A stretch of 64,000 bases of DNA from Rhodopseudomonas boonkerdii (GCF_021184025.1 NZ_CP036537.1:1550001-1614000), one strand, 5' to 3'; counted from the stretch's first letter, positions 1 through 8,566 are shown. A program made the numbers and translations. Notes: generated by a model not told the origin, from the letters alone.

Positions 1-1
1 C

Positions 2-394
2 GAAAACGCGATGCTCGCGCTGTCCCAGGGCACCGTCGATATCGCCGCCAACCAGTGGACCAATGACGCGGATTCCACTCTGCAGCAGATGCTCCACAAG
101 GGCATGCTGAAGAATGCCGACGGCTCGGCGATGAAGAAGGACGACTTCCGCATCATCCATAAGTCGGCTGCGATCATCAATGGCCCTTATGCTTACGGTT
201 CGGACCTACCCGATGATCTGAAAGCCGCGATCCGCAAGGCGTTCGACGAAGCTCCGATCAAGGACAAGGCTGCGTTTGACAAGCTCTCGGACGGTCAGAA
301 GAAAGGCTTCCATCCCGCCACCACCAAGGATTGGGATGCGACCATCGAGCTGATCAAGTTCGTCGACGCCCTGCGCAAGAAGAAGGCGTCGTAA
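2..394 (+). CDS. phnD: Phosphonate-type ABC transporter substrate-binding protein, C-terminal part (5' end outside window)
   Basis: The reading frame is open to the left edge, so only the last ~130 residues are visible. They carry the end of a PhnD-like periplasmic binding domain: a stretch on replacing and testing for binding (AANQWTND), then an amphipathic tail ending in KKKAS. Family knowledge: PhnD captures phosphonates or phosphite and hands them to the PhnE permease. Context is decisive, because two PhnE-type permeases follow on the same strand and a hairpin terminator sits 17 bases after the stop. The ATPase phnC would be expected upstream, outside the window. The ligand cannot be told from this fragment. 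Confidence 0.85.
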   Translation, partial: ENAMLALSQGTVDIAANQWTNDADSTLQQMLHKGMLKNADGSAMKKDDFRIIHKSAAIINGPYAYGSDLPDDLKAAIRKAFDEAPIKDKAAFDKLSDGQKKGFHPATTKDWDATIELIKFVDALRKKKAS

Positions 395-410
395 GGCCAA
401 ACTCTTGACG

Positions 411-445
411 GGAGCCGGGTCGGGCATGATCCGGCTCCTTTTCTT
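411..445 (+). terminator. Hairpin with T-rich tail between phnD and phnE
   Basis: An 8-bp stem GGAGCCGG/CCGGCTCC encloses a 12-base loop and is followed by TTTTCTTT. This is a classic Rho-independent shape. Its place between the binding protein and the permeases suggests partial termination, giving more binding protein than permease, as is common in ABC importers. Confidence 0.7.
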
Positions 446-466
446 TGCCGTCCGAAAGTCGCATCG

Positions 467-1351
467 ATGCCCGCCGCAGTCTCCATATTGCCGAGTCAGC
501 AGCTCGCTGCGTTGAACGCCGCCTATCGCAAGGCCGTGTCGCGCCGGCGGCTCCGCACGCTGTTGTCGGTCGCGACCTGTGCCGTCGTGCTGTTCGTGGC
601 AGCCGTCGGCGCCGAGGTGAACGTCACAACATTCCTCGCGAAGATCGGCAACTTTTTCAGCTATTTCGATCGCATCTTCACGCTCGATAGCGGCGTGCGG
701 GTCTGGAACGATATTGCCGAATGGTTCTGGGGCTGGGACAAGTGGCTGAAGCTGCTTGGTGAAACCGTATTGATCAGCTATGTCGGCACGGTCGTTGGCG
801 CGTTGCTGGCCTTCTGTCTGAATTTCCTCGCTGCCGAAAACACCGCGCCGTCGCGCTGGCTGCGGTTTGTCGTCAAGCGCTTCATGGAATTCTGTCGCAC
901 GGTGCCGGACATCGTCTTCGCGCTGATCTTCGTCATCGCCTTTGGGCTCGGCCCCATGGCCGGAGTGCTCGCCATCGCCATTCATTGCGTCGGTGCGCTC
1001 GGCAAGCTGTATGGCGAGATCGTCGAGAATATCGATATGAAGCCGGTGGAGGGCATTCGCTCCACGGGCGCAAGCTGGATGAGCTGTATGCGTTTCGCGG
1101 TACTGCCGCAGGTGACCGCGGGGTTCGCCAGCTACACGCTGTTGCGTTTCGAGATCAATGTGCGTGGTGCTTCGGTTATGGGCTTTGTCGGTGCCGGCGG
1201 TATCGGACAGGAGCTCGTGGTCGCCGTCCGAAAGTTTTACTATTCCGACGTCAGCGCCATCCTGCTGATGATCATCGTCACCGTCTTCGTCATTGACATC
1301 GCCACCGGCTGGCTGCGTGGTCGACTTTTCGGCAAGGAAGCACGGTCGTGA
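467..1351 (+). CDS. phnE: Phosphonate-type ABC transporter permease, first copy
   Basis: 294 residues with one N-terminal membrane segment (about residues 33-50) and a permease core from about residue 95. The cytoplasmic coupling loop that contacts the ATPase is visible as KPVEGIRSTGASW near residues 190-205. Family knowledge: PhnE forms the membrane channel of the PhnCDE importer. It overlaps the second permease gene by 4 bases (GTGA), so the two are translationally coupled and probably form a heterodimer. The ribosome-binding site is weak, consistent with reading through from phnD. Confidence 0.9.
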   Translation: MPAAVSILPSQQLAALNAAYRKAVSRRRLRTLLSVATCAVVLFVAAVGAEVNVTTFLAKIGNFFSYFDRIFTLDSGVRVWNDIAEWFWGWDKWLKLLGETVLISYVGTVVGALLAFCLNFLAAENTAPSRWLRFVVKRFMEFCRTVPDIVFALIFVIAFGLGPMAGVLAIAIHCVGALGKLYGEIVENIDMKPVEGIRSTGASWMSCMRFAVLPQVTAGFASYTLLRFEINVRGASVMGFVGAGGIGQELVVAVRKFYYSDVSAILLMIIVTVFVIDIATGWLRGRLFGKEARS

Positions 1352-2196
1352 ACAAGCCATCTGACATCGATACCGATGAGCTGCGCGGTCGCTATCCCGG
1401 AGTCTTCGATCGCTCGCTGAAATCCCGCGCGGCGGCGCCGACCATTCTCGTCGCGGCGTTGGCGCTGCTGATCTTGGGTCTCAATGAACTCGATTTCTCG
1501 CCCGGCCGGATGCTGCATGGTCTGCAGCAGCTCGGTTGGATCACCATGATGATGATCCCGCCAGATCCGGGCTCGTCGCTCCCGGCCTATCTACAGGCGA
1601 TGGGCGAGACGCTGTCGATCGCTGTACTCGGCACCACGCTGGCTGCACTGCTGGCACTGCCAGTGAGTTTGCTTGCTGCACGCAATGTCATTCCGTCAGC
1701 GTGGCTGCGTTTTCCGGTGCGTCGTTCGCTCGACACGATCCGTGGCATCGATACGCTGATCTGGGCGCTGGTCTGGATCAACGTGGTCGGCCTCGGCCCA
1801 TTCGCTGGCGTGCTCGCCATCGCGGTGTCGGATTTCGGCGCTTTCGGAAAATTGTTTTCCGAAGCCATCGAAGGGGCGGACAAGAAGCAGGTTGAGGGCA
1901 TTCGTGCTTCCGGCGGCAGCCCTCTGCATGAAATCCGCTTCGGCCTGATGCCACAGGTACTGCCTGTCATCGCCGGGCAGGTGCTGTATTTTATCGAATC
2001 CAACACGCGCTCCGCCACCATCATCGGCATCGTCGGCGCCGGTGGCATCGGTCTGCAGCTCGCCGAACAGATCCGCGTGCTGGAATGGCAGAAGGTCTCG
2101 TTCCTGATCCTGATGATTCTGGTGGCGGTGGCGGCCATCGACTGGATCTCCGGCCGCCTCCGTTTTGCGATCATCGGTCGGCGCGCGCTGGCGTAA
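1348..2196 (+). CDS. phnE: Phosphonate-type ABC transporter permease, second copy
   Basis: 282 residues, GTG start inside the stop of the upstream permease. It has the same fold as its neighbour, with an N-terminal membrane helix, a permease core, and the coupling loop KQVEGIRASGGSPLHE around residues 180-195. Tandem phnE genes are usual in alphaproteobacterial phnCDE1E2 operons. No C-P lyase genes (phnG to phnM) follow, so in this window the transporter stands without a degradation pathway. The substrate could be phosphonate, phosphite or a related oxyanion. Confidence 0.9.
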   Translation: MNKPSDIDTDELRGRYPGVFDRSLKSRAAAPTILVAALALLILGLNELDFSPGRMLHGLQQLGWITMMMIPPDPGSSLPAYLQAMGETLSIAVLGTTLAALLALPVSLLAARNVIPSAWLRFPVRRSLDTIRGIDTLIWALVWINVVGLGPFAGVLAIAVSDFGAFGKLFSEAIEGADKKQVEGIRASGGSPLHEIRFGLMPQVLPVIAGQVLYFIESNTRSATIIGIVGAGGIGLQLAEQIRVLEWQKVSFLILMILVAVAAIDWISGRLRFAIIGRRALA

Positions 2197-2230
2197 CAAC
2201 AAGAAGCGCATCCCGCGCAATTAAAGCTCC

Positions 2231-2248
2231 GTCATGCCCGGCCATGAC
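2231..2248. repeat. Short perfect palindrome
   Basis: GTCATGCCCGGCCATGAC, with 8-bp arms, lies between the convergent phnE and GST genes. It has no T tract. It may act as a weak bidirectional terminator or be the core of a short palindromic repeat. Confidence 0.4.
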
Positions 2249-2291
2249 GAGGCAGTTTGGCGAATTGTGGAGTGATCGTGTCGCTGCATCG

Positions 2292-2903
2292 TCACGCCCT
2301 CTTGCGGACTCTTGGAAGCGCGCTGTAGCCGGGAATGCGACTGATCTGGGCGAGCCATCTCTGAATGCCGGGATAGATGGTCATATCAATCGACGCTTCG
2401 TCGGCAACGGAAACCAGTGGCGCGCAGGCGATGTCGGCGAGCGTCGCGCGGTTCAGTTCCAGCCATTCATGGGTTTTGAGGCGCTGTTCCAGAACGTCGA
2501 GTACAACACGCGCGCGCTTGAGCGGTCCTGTGGGATCTCCAGGCGCGCGAAACGCGATGTGGTTTCGCGCCAAGCCGATGCCGTTGTGAATTTCATTGGC
2601 ATCGACAAACAGCCATTGCATTACCTGCGCGAGATCGCCGGGATCGTCGTGCCACCAGTCCCGGGGATTGTAGCGTTTGGCCAGGTAGACGAGGATCGCG
2701 TGACTGTCGATCAACGTCTTGCCGTCGTCCACCAGCGCGGGTACCTGCCCGAGGGGATTGACGGCGAGATAGCCGTCGCTCCGCTGCTCGTTGGTCAGAA
2801 GATTGACGCTCTTGTCCTCGAAGTCGAGATCGAGGATCGACAGCATCAATCGCGCGCGATGTGTGTTGGCGGAATAAGGGAAGCCGTATAGGAGGCGCAC
2901 CAT
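2292..2903 (-). CDS. Glutathione S-transferase family protein
   Basis: 203 residues. The N-terminal thioredoxin-like half (about 1-78) shows the cis-proline segment GQVPALVDDG and the glutathione-binding DSHAILVYLA motif; the rest is the all-helical C-terminal domain. The nucleophilic residue near the N terminus is probably Ser (PYSANTHRA). It starts 12 bases after the stop of another GST gene on the same strand, so the two form an operon. The substrate is unknown. Probably cytosolic, with detoxification or a catabolic thiol-transfer role. Confidence 0.85.
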   Translation of the reverse strand: MVRLLYGFPYSANTHRARLMLSILDLDFEDKSVNLLTNEQRSDGYLAVNPLGQVPALVDDGKTLIDSHAILVYLAKRYNPRDWWHDDPGDLAQVMQWLFVDANEIHNGIGLARNHIAFRAPGDPTGPLKRARVVLDVLEQRLKTHEWLELNRATLADIACAPLVSVADEASIDMTIYPGIQRWLAQISRIPGYSALPRVRKRA

Positions 2904-2915
2904 CAGGTTTGCCCC

Positions 2916-3560
2916 CTAGGCAGCCGCTTTGTGGCGTGCTTGCTCGGCCTTGAACAGTTTGAACTCCTCGCTAACTGCCCGCACCACGCTTGGTCGTTCG
3001 CGCATCCTGCCGTGATAGGCCTTGATCGCCGGCCATTGATGGAGATCGAGCTGCGGGATCACCGTGGTCCAGTTCAGCACCGTGGTGAGATAGGCATCTG
3101 CAACACTGAAGCGCTCCAGCAGGAATTCGCGACCTTTGAGATGGTTCTCGAGATAATCGAGCCGCGAGCGGCCGGTCTCCAGCGCATAGGCCTTGGCCTC
3201 GGCCGGCGTTTTCTTCGAGAGCTGTGGCTGGAACAGCGCCTTGTGTAGTTCGGTCCCGATGAAGCACAGCCACTGCTGCAGTCGGCTGCGCTCCATGCCC
3301 GTTCCGGCCGCGATCGCGGAGTCCGGAAAATGCTCGGCCACATACTGGAGGATCGCCGCATTTTCGGTGAGGATCACACCGTCGTCGGTGCGTAGCGTGG
3401 GCACCAGGCCGAGCGGATTGATCGCGTGGAAATCCGAACCGTCCTGCAGCAGCGTCTTGCTCGGTGGATCGACCTCAATGAAGCGGGCTTCTCCTTCTGC
3501 CTCATAAAGCGCGATGCGGGTGGCCATAGAGCAAGCCATCGGCGAGAAATACAGATCCAT
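2916..3560 (-). CDS. Beta-class-like glutathione S-transferase
   Basis: 214 residues. The N terminus carries Cys at position 10 in PMACSMATRIAL, the position of the catalytic Cys of beta-class bacterial GSTs such as E. coli GstA. The NPLGLVPTL cis-proline loop and TENAAILQYVAE glutathione-binding segment follow. The ATG at 3560 is chosen because it gives the canonical GST N terminus; the frame is open much further upstream but that sequence is unrelated. First gene of a two-GST operon, divergent from the TetR gene starting at 3660, which is the likely regulator. Confidence 0.9.
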   Translation of the reverse strand: MDLYFSPMACSMATRIALYEAEGEARFIEVDPPSKTLLQDGSDFHAINPLGLVPTLRTDDGVILTENAAILQYVAEHFPDSAIAAGTGMERSRLQQWLCFIGTELHKALFQPQLSKKTPAEAKAYALETGRSRLDYLENHLKGREFLLERFSVADAYLTTVLNWTTVIPQLDLHQWPAIKAYHGRMRERPSVVRAVSEEFKLFKAEQARHKAAA

Positions 3561-3659
3561 GGGTGCTTCCTTTGCTGACTGGTGCAGTGCAGTGGTGCAG
3601 TCGATTGATTTTTGTACTGTCTCGCATAATAATTGGACGGTCAAGGAATTAATTGCGGT

Positions 3660-4310
3660 ATGGTACAAAAAAGAAAGCCGAGCCCTGCGGCGGCAAGCGG
3701 GGCGGGAGAGGGTAAGCGCCGAGGGCGGCCGCGGGCGTATGAGCCGGATGTGGCCATCGGTCAGGCACTCGATCTGTTTCGCCGCACCGGCTATGCCGCC
3801 ACATCGCTGGACGATCTCAGCACGGTCACCGGCATGAACCGGCCGAGCTTGTATGGCGCCTTCGGCGACAAGCGGGCGCTCTACATCAAGAGCTATCAGC
3901 GTTATCGCGATGACTACACTGCCGAGGTGATCGCGCTGTTCAAAGCGGATATCGATATCCGCGAACGGCTGCGCCGCTTCTACGCCGCCGCGCTCGATAT
4001 CTACACGACCGGGGATGTCGATCCGCGCGGCTGCTTCGCCGTGATGACGGTGGCGTCCGATGCCATCGCCGATCCGGAAATCCGGGCGATGATGGTTGAA
4101 AGCTTCAAGGAACTCGACGATGCCTTTGCCTGGTGCTTCCGCACCGCGATTGCACGCGGCGAATTGCCGGAAACCGCCAATGTCGATGTGCTGGCAAAAA
4201 TGGCATCCGCCTTGCTGAACCTGTCGTCGATCCGCGCACGTGCAGGGATTCCGCGGGCCGAACTCGACGCCATCGTGGATGAAGCCATCACCCAGCTCTG
4301 CCGCGCATGA
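3660..4310 (+). CDS. TetR/AcrR family transcriptional regulator
   Basis: 216 residues. A basic N-terminal tail (QKRKPSPAA...KRRGRPR) precedes a TetR helix-turn-helix at about residues 30-80 (LDDLSTVTGMNRPSLYGAFGDK). The C-terminal ligand domain contains a Cys (DPRGCFAV) seen in several AcrR-type repressors. The ATG at 3660 is preferred over an upstream in-frame ATG at 3633, because the first residues then resemble family members. It is divergent from the two-GST operon with a 99-base shared promoter region, so it most likely represses that operon and itself in response to an electrophile. Confidence 0.85.
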   Translation: MVQKRKPSPAAASGAGEGKRRGRPRAYEPDVAIGQALDLFRRTGYAATSLDDLSTVTGMNRPSLYGAFGDKRALYIKSYQRYRDDYTAEVIALFKADIDIRERLRRFYAAALDIYTTGDVDPRGCFAVMTVASDAIADPEIRAMMVESFKELDDAFAWCFRTAIARGELPETANVDVLAKMASALLNLSSIRARAGIPRAELDAIVDEAITQLCRA

Positions 4311-4356
4311 TGCGGGAACCCGCCTGCGCGTCACGTCACAATAATTTCAGCTAACC

Positions 4357-4383
4357 TGTCGGCATCGTCTTGCGCGACCCGTC
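4357..4383 (+). promoter_or_regulatory. Predicted ECF42-type promoter for the DGPF-sigma operon
   Basis: TGTCGG (4357-4362), a 17-base spacer, then CGTC (4380-4383), ending 19 bases before the DGPF start codon. The same 6-17-4 arrangement occurs at 6102, 11824 and 14120, each upstream of a related stress gene. It agrees with the TGTCGA-like -35 and CGA/TC-like -10 reported for ECF42 sigma factors. If right, the sigma factor activates its own operon. Confidence 0.6.
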
Positions 4384-4402
4384 TTTCAATCAAGGAGCAC
4401 CC

Positions 4403-4768
4403 ATGCTGTACGCCATTCTCTGCTACCATGATGAAGCCGTCGTCGGCGGCTGGTCAAAAGATGAGGACGATGCCGTGATGGCGAAGCTCGCCGTCGTACA
4501 TGGCAAGCTGGCCCAGCAGGGACGGCTCGGCCCGGTGGCGCGGCTGCTGCCGACCACGGCGGCCACCACGCTGCGCAAGGACGATCCTCCGGTGGTGCTC
4601 GATGGTCCGTTCGCGGAGACGAAGGAGCAATTGCTCGGCTTTTATGTCGTCGAGGCGGAGAATCTGGACGGCGCGCTCGAGATCGCGCAGGAGCTCGGCC
4701 GCGCCAATCCTGGCGGCGCCTATGAAATCCGTCCGATCGGCGTCTTTCACGGAGCGTTTCAGTCATGA
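4403..4768 (+). CDS. YCII-related DGPF-domain protein, ECF42 partner
   Basis: 121 residues with the defining motif DGPFAETKEQLLGFYVVE at about residues 69-86, followed by the ferredoxin-like half ending in EIRPIGVF. A good ribosome-binding site (AAGGAG) lies just before the ATG at 4403. The stop overlaps the start of the sigma factor gene by 4 bases, so the two are coupled. Family knowledge: DGPF proteins are the conserved genomic partners of ECF42 sigma factors and resemble YciI; their biochemical role is not settled. Confidence 0.9.
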   Translation: MLYAILCYHDEAVVGGWSKDEDDAVMAKLAVVHGKLAQQGRLGPVARLLPTTAATTLRKDDPPVVLDGPFAETKEQLLGFYVVEAENLDGALEIAQELGRANPGGAYEIRPIGVFHGAFQS

Positions 4769-6036
4769 CCGATGTCGCCTGGATCGATGCGGCCCTGACC
4801 ACGGCGCGTCCCCAGGCGCTCGGTGCACTGCTGCGCTATTTCCGCGATCTCGACACCGCGGAGGAGGCGTTTCAGAACGCATGTATTCGCGCGCTCAAGA
4901 CCTGGCCGCAAAACGGCCCACCGCGCGATGCCGCCGCGTGGCTGATCATGGTCGGCCGCAACACTGCCATCGACGATCTCCGCCGCAGCAAGCGACAGCA
5001 ACCGTTACCGGACGACGATCGTGCGATCTCCGATCTCGACGATGCCGAGAGCGAACTCGCCGACCGGCTCGACGGCTCGCATTATCGCGACGATATTTTG
5101 CGGCTGCTTTTCATTTGCTGCCATCCGCAATTACCGGCAACCCAGCAGATCGCATTGGCGCTCCGCATCGTTTCCGGCCTCACGGTGAAACAGATCGCCC
5201 GCGCATTTCTTGTCAGCGAGGCCGCGATGGAGCAGCGCATTACCCGCGCCAAATCCGCCATCGCAAAGAACAAGGTTCCGTTCGAGGCCCCGGGTGCACC
5301 GGAGCGGAGTGAACGGCTCGCCGCTGTTGCCGCCATGCTTTACCTGGTTTTCAACGAGGGCTATTCCGCCGGCGGTGAAAGCGCCGGTCTGCGTGCGCCG
5401 CTCTGCGAGGAGGCGATCCGTCTTGCTCGCCTGCTGCTCAAGCTGTTTCCCGCCGAGCCCGAGATCATGGGCCTTGCAGCATTAATGTTACTGCAATATG
5501 CGCGTTCGAGCGCGCGCTTCGATGCCAACGGCGCAGTGATCCTGCTGGAAGATCAGGATCGCTCGCTGTGGAATGGCAAGATGATCGCCGAAGGTCTGGC
5601 GCTGATCGACAAGGCCATGCGCCATCACCGTACCGGCGCCTATCAGATCCAGGCGGCCATTGCCGCGCTGCATGCGCGCGCTGCGACGCCCGCGGATACG
5701 GACTGGGCGCAGATTGAGTTGCTGTATGGCTCGCTCGAAATCCTGCAGCCGTCGCCGGTAATCACGCTTAATCGTTCGGTGGCAGTGTCGAAAGTGCGGG
5801 GGCCACAGGCAGCGCTCGATATGATTGCGCCATTGGCTACAAAACTCGCCAATTACTTTCACTTTTTCGGTGTGCAGGGCGCTTATCTGCTGCAGCTCGG
5901 CCGCAACGACGAGGCCCGGGAAAGTTTCAATCGGGCTATTGCGCTGGCGAACACCGCCGCCGAAGCGGATCATATTCGCAAGCATATCGACCGGCTGATG
6001 GAAGACAGCAAGGAAAAGATCGTCGCAAAGCAGTAA
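4765..6036 (+). CDS. RNA polymerase sigma factor, ECF42-type with TPR-like C-terminal extension
   Basis: 423 residues. Sigma region 2 lies at about residues 10-75 (AEEAFQNACIRALKTWP... NTAIDDLRR) and region 4 at about 110-165 (LTVKQIARAFLVSEAAMEQRI). The remaining ~240 residues form a helical extension (LYLVFNEGYSAG, then TPR-like helices) that is the hallmark of the ECF42 group and is known there to be needed for activity. There is no anti-sigma gene; regulation is thought to run through the extension or the DGPF partner. Predicted target promoters in this window are described separately. Confidence 0.92.
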   Translation: MTDVAWIDAALTTARPQALGALLRYFRDLDTAEEAFQNACIRALKTWPQNGPPRDAAAWLIMVGRNTAIDDLRRSKRQQPLPDDDRAISDLDDAESELADRLDGSHYRDDILRLLFICCHPQLPATQQIALALRIVSGLTVKQIARAFLVSEAAMEQRITRAKSAIAKNKVPFEAPGAPERSERLAAVAAMLYLVFNEGYSAGGESAGLRAPLCEEAIRLARLLLKLFPAEPEIMGLAALMLLQYARSSARFDANGAVILLEDQDRSLWNGKMIAEGLALIDKAMRHHRTGAYQIQAAIAALHARAATPADTDWAQIELLYGSLEILQPSPVITLNRSVAVSKVRGPQAALDMIAPLATKLANYFHFFGVQGAYLLQLGRNDEARESFNRAIALANTAAEADHIRKHIDRLMEDSKEKIVAKQ

Positions 6037-6101
6037 AGTGGAGCGGGCCGCGGAGGCCGAGCCTCCACCGGGAACCCCGTCTTGCGAAAATCTTCAGGCG
6101 A

Positions 6102-6128
6102 TGTCGGGTCTGGAGGTGCCCATTCGTC
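6102..6128 (+). promoter_or_regulatory. Predicted ECF42-type promoter for the VOC gene
   Basis: TGTCGG at 6102-6107, a 17-base spacer and CGTC at 6125-6128, 69 bases before the ATG of the VOC gene. It lies downstream of the sigma factor stop, so the VOC gene appears to have its own sigma-dependent promoter and not to rely only on read-through. Confidence 0.6.
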
Positions 6129-6197
6129 CTTGAGGCAGTGTCACGGCATGGCCCCCCGGCGATGCGAGATTGTTGACCAAACCCGAAGGAAACGATC

Positions 6198-6617
6198 ATG
6201 CAGATCAATCCCTATCTCCATTACAATGGCAACTGCGAGGAAGCCTTCAAATTCTACGAGAAGGCGATCGGCGCCAAGGTCGATGTCATCATGCATGTGG
6301 AAGGCTCGCCGGCTGCCGAACAGATGCCGCCCTCGATGGCAAAAAAGGTTCTGCATGCGCAGATCAGCATCGATGGCGAAGTCATCATGGCATCGGATTC
6401 TCCTCCGGACTATTTTGAGAAGATGCAGGGATTCTCCGTCTGCCTGCAGGCCAAAACGCCGGCTGAAGGGGAGAAATGGTTCAACGCGCTGGTCGATGGC
6501 GGTATAGCGAAGATGCCGTTCGCCGCCACGTTCTGGTCAAAGGGTTTTGGCATGTGCATCGACAAGTTCGGTGTGCCCTGGATGATCAACACGGCGCAGG
6601 ACTGTCCCGATCAGTGA
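6198..6617 (+). CDS. VOC family protein (PhnB/3-demethylubiquinone methyltransferase-like fold)
   Basis: 139 residues. It begins with the typical VOC strand PYLHYNGNCEEAFKFYEKAIG and ends with FGVPWMINT, as in PhnB-like members of the vicinal oxygen chelate superfamily. Ribosome-binding site GAAGGA precedes the ATG. Members of this subgroup sit beside DGPF/ECF sigma genes in many Proteobacteria and Actinobacteria, and are candidate glyoxalase or resistance-like enzymes, but the reaction is unknown. The shared promoter motif supports membership in the same regulon. Confidence 0.88.
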   Translation: MQINPYLHYNGNCEEAFKFYEKAIGAKVDVIMHVEGSPAAEQMPPSMAKKVLHAQISIDGEVIMASDSPPDYFEKMQGFSVCLQAKTPAEGEKWFNALVDGGIAKMPFAATFWSKGFGMCIDKFGVPWMINTAQDCPDQ

Positions 6618-6627
6618 TGTTGTCCGG

Positions 6628-6654
6628 CTTCTCCCCGCGATATGCGGGGAGAAG
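6628..6654. terminator. Strong hairpin after the VOC gene
   Basis: CTTCTCCCCGC and its perfect complement enclose a 5-base loop, starting 11 bases after the VOC stop. No T tract follows, so termination may be partial or the hairpin may protect the 3' end. Confidence 0.5.
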
Positions 6655-6689
6655 CATCACTGGTTCATATGAACTGAAAAGTAGCTGAA

Positions 6690-7889
6690 ATGTCTTCGTT
6701 TGCTCGCAATGCCATCGTGCTCGGTCTGCTCTGTGCCGTCGGTCCCTTCGCCATCGATATGTATCTGCCGGCGTTGCCGGATATTGAAAGCGATCTCGGT
6801 GCCACCACGTCGGCGACACAGCTGACACTGACCTCTTACTTCATCGCCTTCGGTCTGTGCCAGATCGCTTACGGTCCGCTCTCGGACGTCTATGGTCGCA
6901 AGGCGCCGCTCTATGCTGGCCTCGCGCTGTTCGTTGCGGGTTCGGTCGGCTGCGCATGGGCGCCGACCGTGGAATGGCTGATCGCGTTTCGTTTCGTTCA
7001 GGGCCTTGGCGCTGCGGCCATGGGTGTGATCCCGCGCGCCATCATTCGCGATCTGCATACGGGCGTCGAGGCGACGCGGCTCATGTCGCTCGTGATGCTG
7101 GTATTCTCGGTCTCACCCATCCTCGCGCCGCTCGGTGGCAGTGCGCTGATCGTGCCTTTCGGCTGGCGCGCGGTGTTTGTTGCCGTGACGGTCGCCGCAC
7201 TGATCGCTACAGTGCTGCTGGCCACGATGCTGCCGGAGACGCGGCCTGTGCATGAACGCATCCGCGGCGATGTCCGCAGCGTGCTCGGTCATTTCGGTGT
7301 GCTGTTTCGCGACTGGCACTTCCTCGGCCTCACTTTTATCGGCGGATTCGGCATGTCCAGCTTCTTCACATTCCTGTCGATGTCGTCCTTCGTCTACATC
7401 AAGACCTATGGCCTCACGCTGGCGGAATACAGCGTGGCCTTCTCGATCAATGCTGTCGGCTTTATCGGCGTATCTCAGCTTGCGGGTCGACTCGGCGCGC
7501 GTTTCGGCATGGGGCGCGTGGTGATGGGCGCCGTTGCGGCCTATGCTTTCTTCGCGATGTTGCTGCTGGCGCTGACGCTAGCCGGCTTTACCAGCCTTTG
7601 GGTGCTGATCCCGCTGCTGTTTACGTCCTTCGCTTTTCTCGGTCTCGTGATCCCGTCGACTATGGTGTTGTCCTTGGAGGAGCATGGGCCGATCGCCGGC
7701 AGCGCCAGCGCGCTCGGCGGTACACTGCAGATGCTGACAGGCGGCGTGGTGATTGCTGTCGCCGGCCTGTTCTTCAACGGCACGTCGCTGCCGATGGTCG
7801 CGACCGTCGCATTGACGGCAATGGCTGCACTCGCCATCACGATGGTCACACTGCGTCCGCGTGAACTGTCGCCGCAGCTCGCCGAATAG
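6690..7889 (+). CDS. Bcr/CflA-type MFS multidrug exporter
   Basis: 399 residues with about 12 membrane helices. The N terminus PFAIDMYLPALP is the signature of Bcr/CflA drug exporters (motif D1 of 12-helix DHA1 pumps), and motif A appears as GPLSDVYGRKAPLYAG at about residues 67-82. Function by family: proton-driven export of drugs such as bicyclomycin or chloramphenicol, or of amino-acid derivatives. It has no good Shine-Dalgarno sequence and lies 72 bases after the VOC gene, with a hairpin between. Confidence 0.9.
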   Translation: MSSFARNAIVLGLLCAVGPFAIDMYLPALPDIESDLGATTSATQLTLTSYFIAFGLCQIAYGPLSDVYGRKAPLYAGLALFVAGSVGCAWAPTVEWLIAFRFVQGLGAAAMGVIPRAIIRDLHTGVEATRLMSLVMLVFSVSPILAPLGGSALIVPFGWRAVFVAVTVAALIATVLLATMLPETRPVHERIRGDVRSVLGHFGVLFRDWHFLGLTFIGGFGMSSFFTFLSMSSFVYIKTYGLTLAEYSVAFSINAVGFIGVSQLAGRLGARFGMGRVVMGAVAAYAFFAMLLLALTLAGFTSLWVLIPLLFTSFAFLGLVIPSTMVLSLEEHGPIAGSASALGGTLQMLTGGVVIAVAGLFFNGTSLPMVATVALTAMAALAITMVTLRPRELSPQLAE

Positions 7890-7917
7890 GCTAGGTTGCA
7901 TCACCCGGGGAAGAGGG

Positions 7918-8400
7918 ATGAAGCGAATGACGTTCGGTCTGGCCTTTGCCGCAGCGATCGGATCGGGGCTCATGGCCGGACTGTTCTTCGTCTTCTCGGT
8001 GACGATCATGAGCGCGCTCGGCAAATTGCCGGCGCCAGCCGGTATCGCCGCGATGCAGTCGATCAATACCACGATCTTGAGCCCGCTGTTTCTCACGGCA
8101 TTCATGGGGACGGCGCTTGTTTGTGTCGTCCTCGCGATCATCGCGATGCTGAATTGGGCCGGGCCGGCATCCGGCTGGCTGGTCGCGGGCGCGCTGCTTT
8201 ACGTGGCCGGCACATTTCTCGTTACCATCGTCTTCAACGTGCCGATGAACGATGCGCTGGCAGCCTCCGCCGCCGATAGCGGCGAAGCTGCCGCCATCTG
8301 GTCGCGTTACCTTTCGGTCTGGACCGGCTGGAATCACGTCCGCACAGTGACTTCGACCGCCGCGCTCGGTGCGTTCATCTGTGCGCTGAGGCAGCTTTAG
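7918..8400 (+). CDS. DUF1772 family membrane protein (anthrone-oxygenase-like)
   Basis: 160 residues with four predicted membrane helices (about 5-27, 50-75, 80-105, 140-158). The conserved NVPMNDALA and WNHVRTVTSTAALGAF segments are typical of DUF1772, a family distantly related to fungal anthrone oxygenases. ATG at 7918 follows GAGGG. It starts 28 bases after the exporter gene, so the two may be cotranscribed. The role is unknown. Confidence 0.8.
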   Translation: MKRMTFGLAFAAAIGSGLMAGLFFVFSVTIMSALGKLPAPAGIAAMQSINTTILSPLFLTAFMGTALVCVVLAIIAMLNWAGPASGWLVAGALLYVAGTFLVTIVFNVPMNDALAASAADSGEAAAIWSRYLSVWTGWNHVRTVTSTAALGAFICALRQL

Positions 8401-8423
8401 GTACTGATGAATATCGCATTGTG

Positions 8424-8547
8424 TCCCGGGCGCGCTGCAGCGCGCAACGCTGCTGCGCAGAATCGGGACCGTGACGAACTCTGGCGTTTGATGCGGTCCC
8501 GGCTCAGCAGTGTGCCACTTCGTGATGCACTGCGTCCGGGACAAAGC
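8424..8547. repeat. Two half-units of a TGTCCCG palindromic repeat
   Basis: Unit one (8420-8472) runs from TGTCCCGGGCGCGCTGCAGCG to GAATCGGGACC; unit two (8495-8546) runs from GGTCCCGG to GCGTCCGGGACA. Each has GC-rich self-complementary ends. A related unit lies at 29609-29661. They sit between the convergent DUF1772 and SDR genes, where such elements usually act as terminators or mRNA stabilisers. Confidence 0.6.
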
Positions 8548-8566
8548 TCTTTTGATAGGTCAGACT

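Noticed and set aside
564..590. Another TGTCGG followed by CGTC near 564
   Set aside because: It is inside the phnE coding sequence and the spacing is 13, not 17, bases.
3561..3659. A sigma-70 promoter with TTGACC for the GST operon
   Set aside because: TTGACC is present on the minus strand but no acceptable -10 lies at 16-18 bases, so it was not listed as a promoter.
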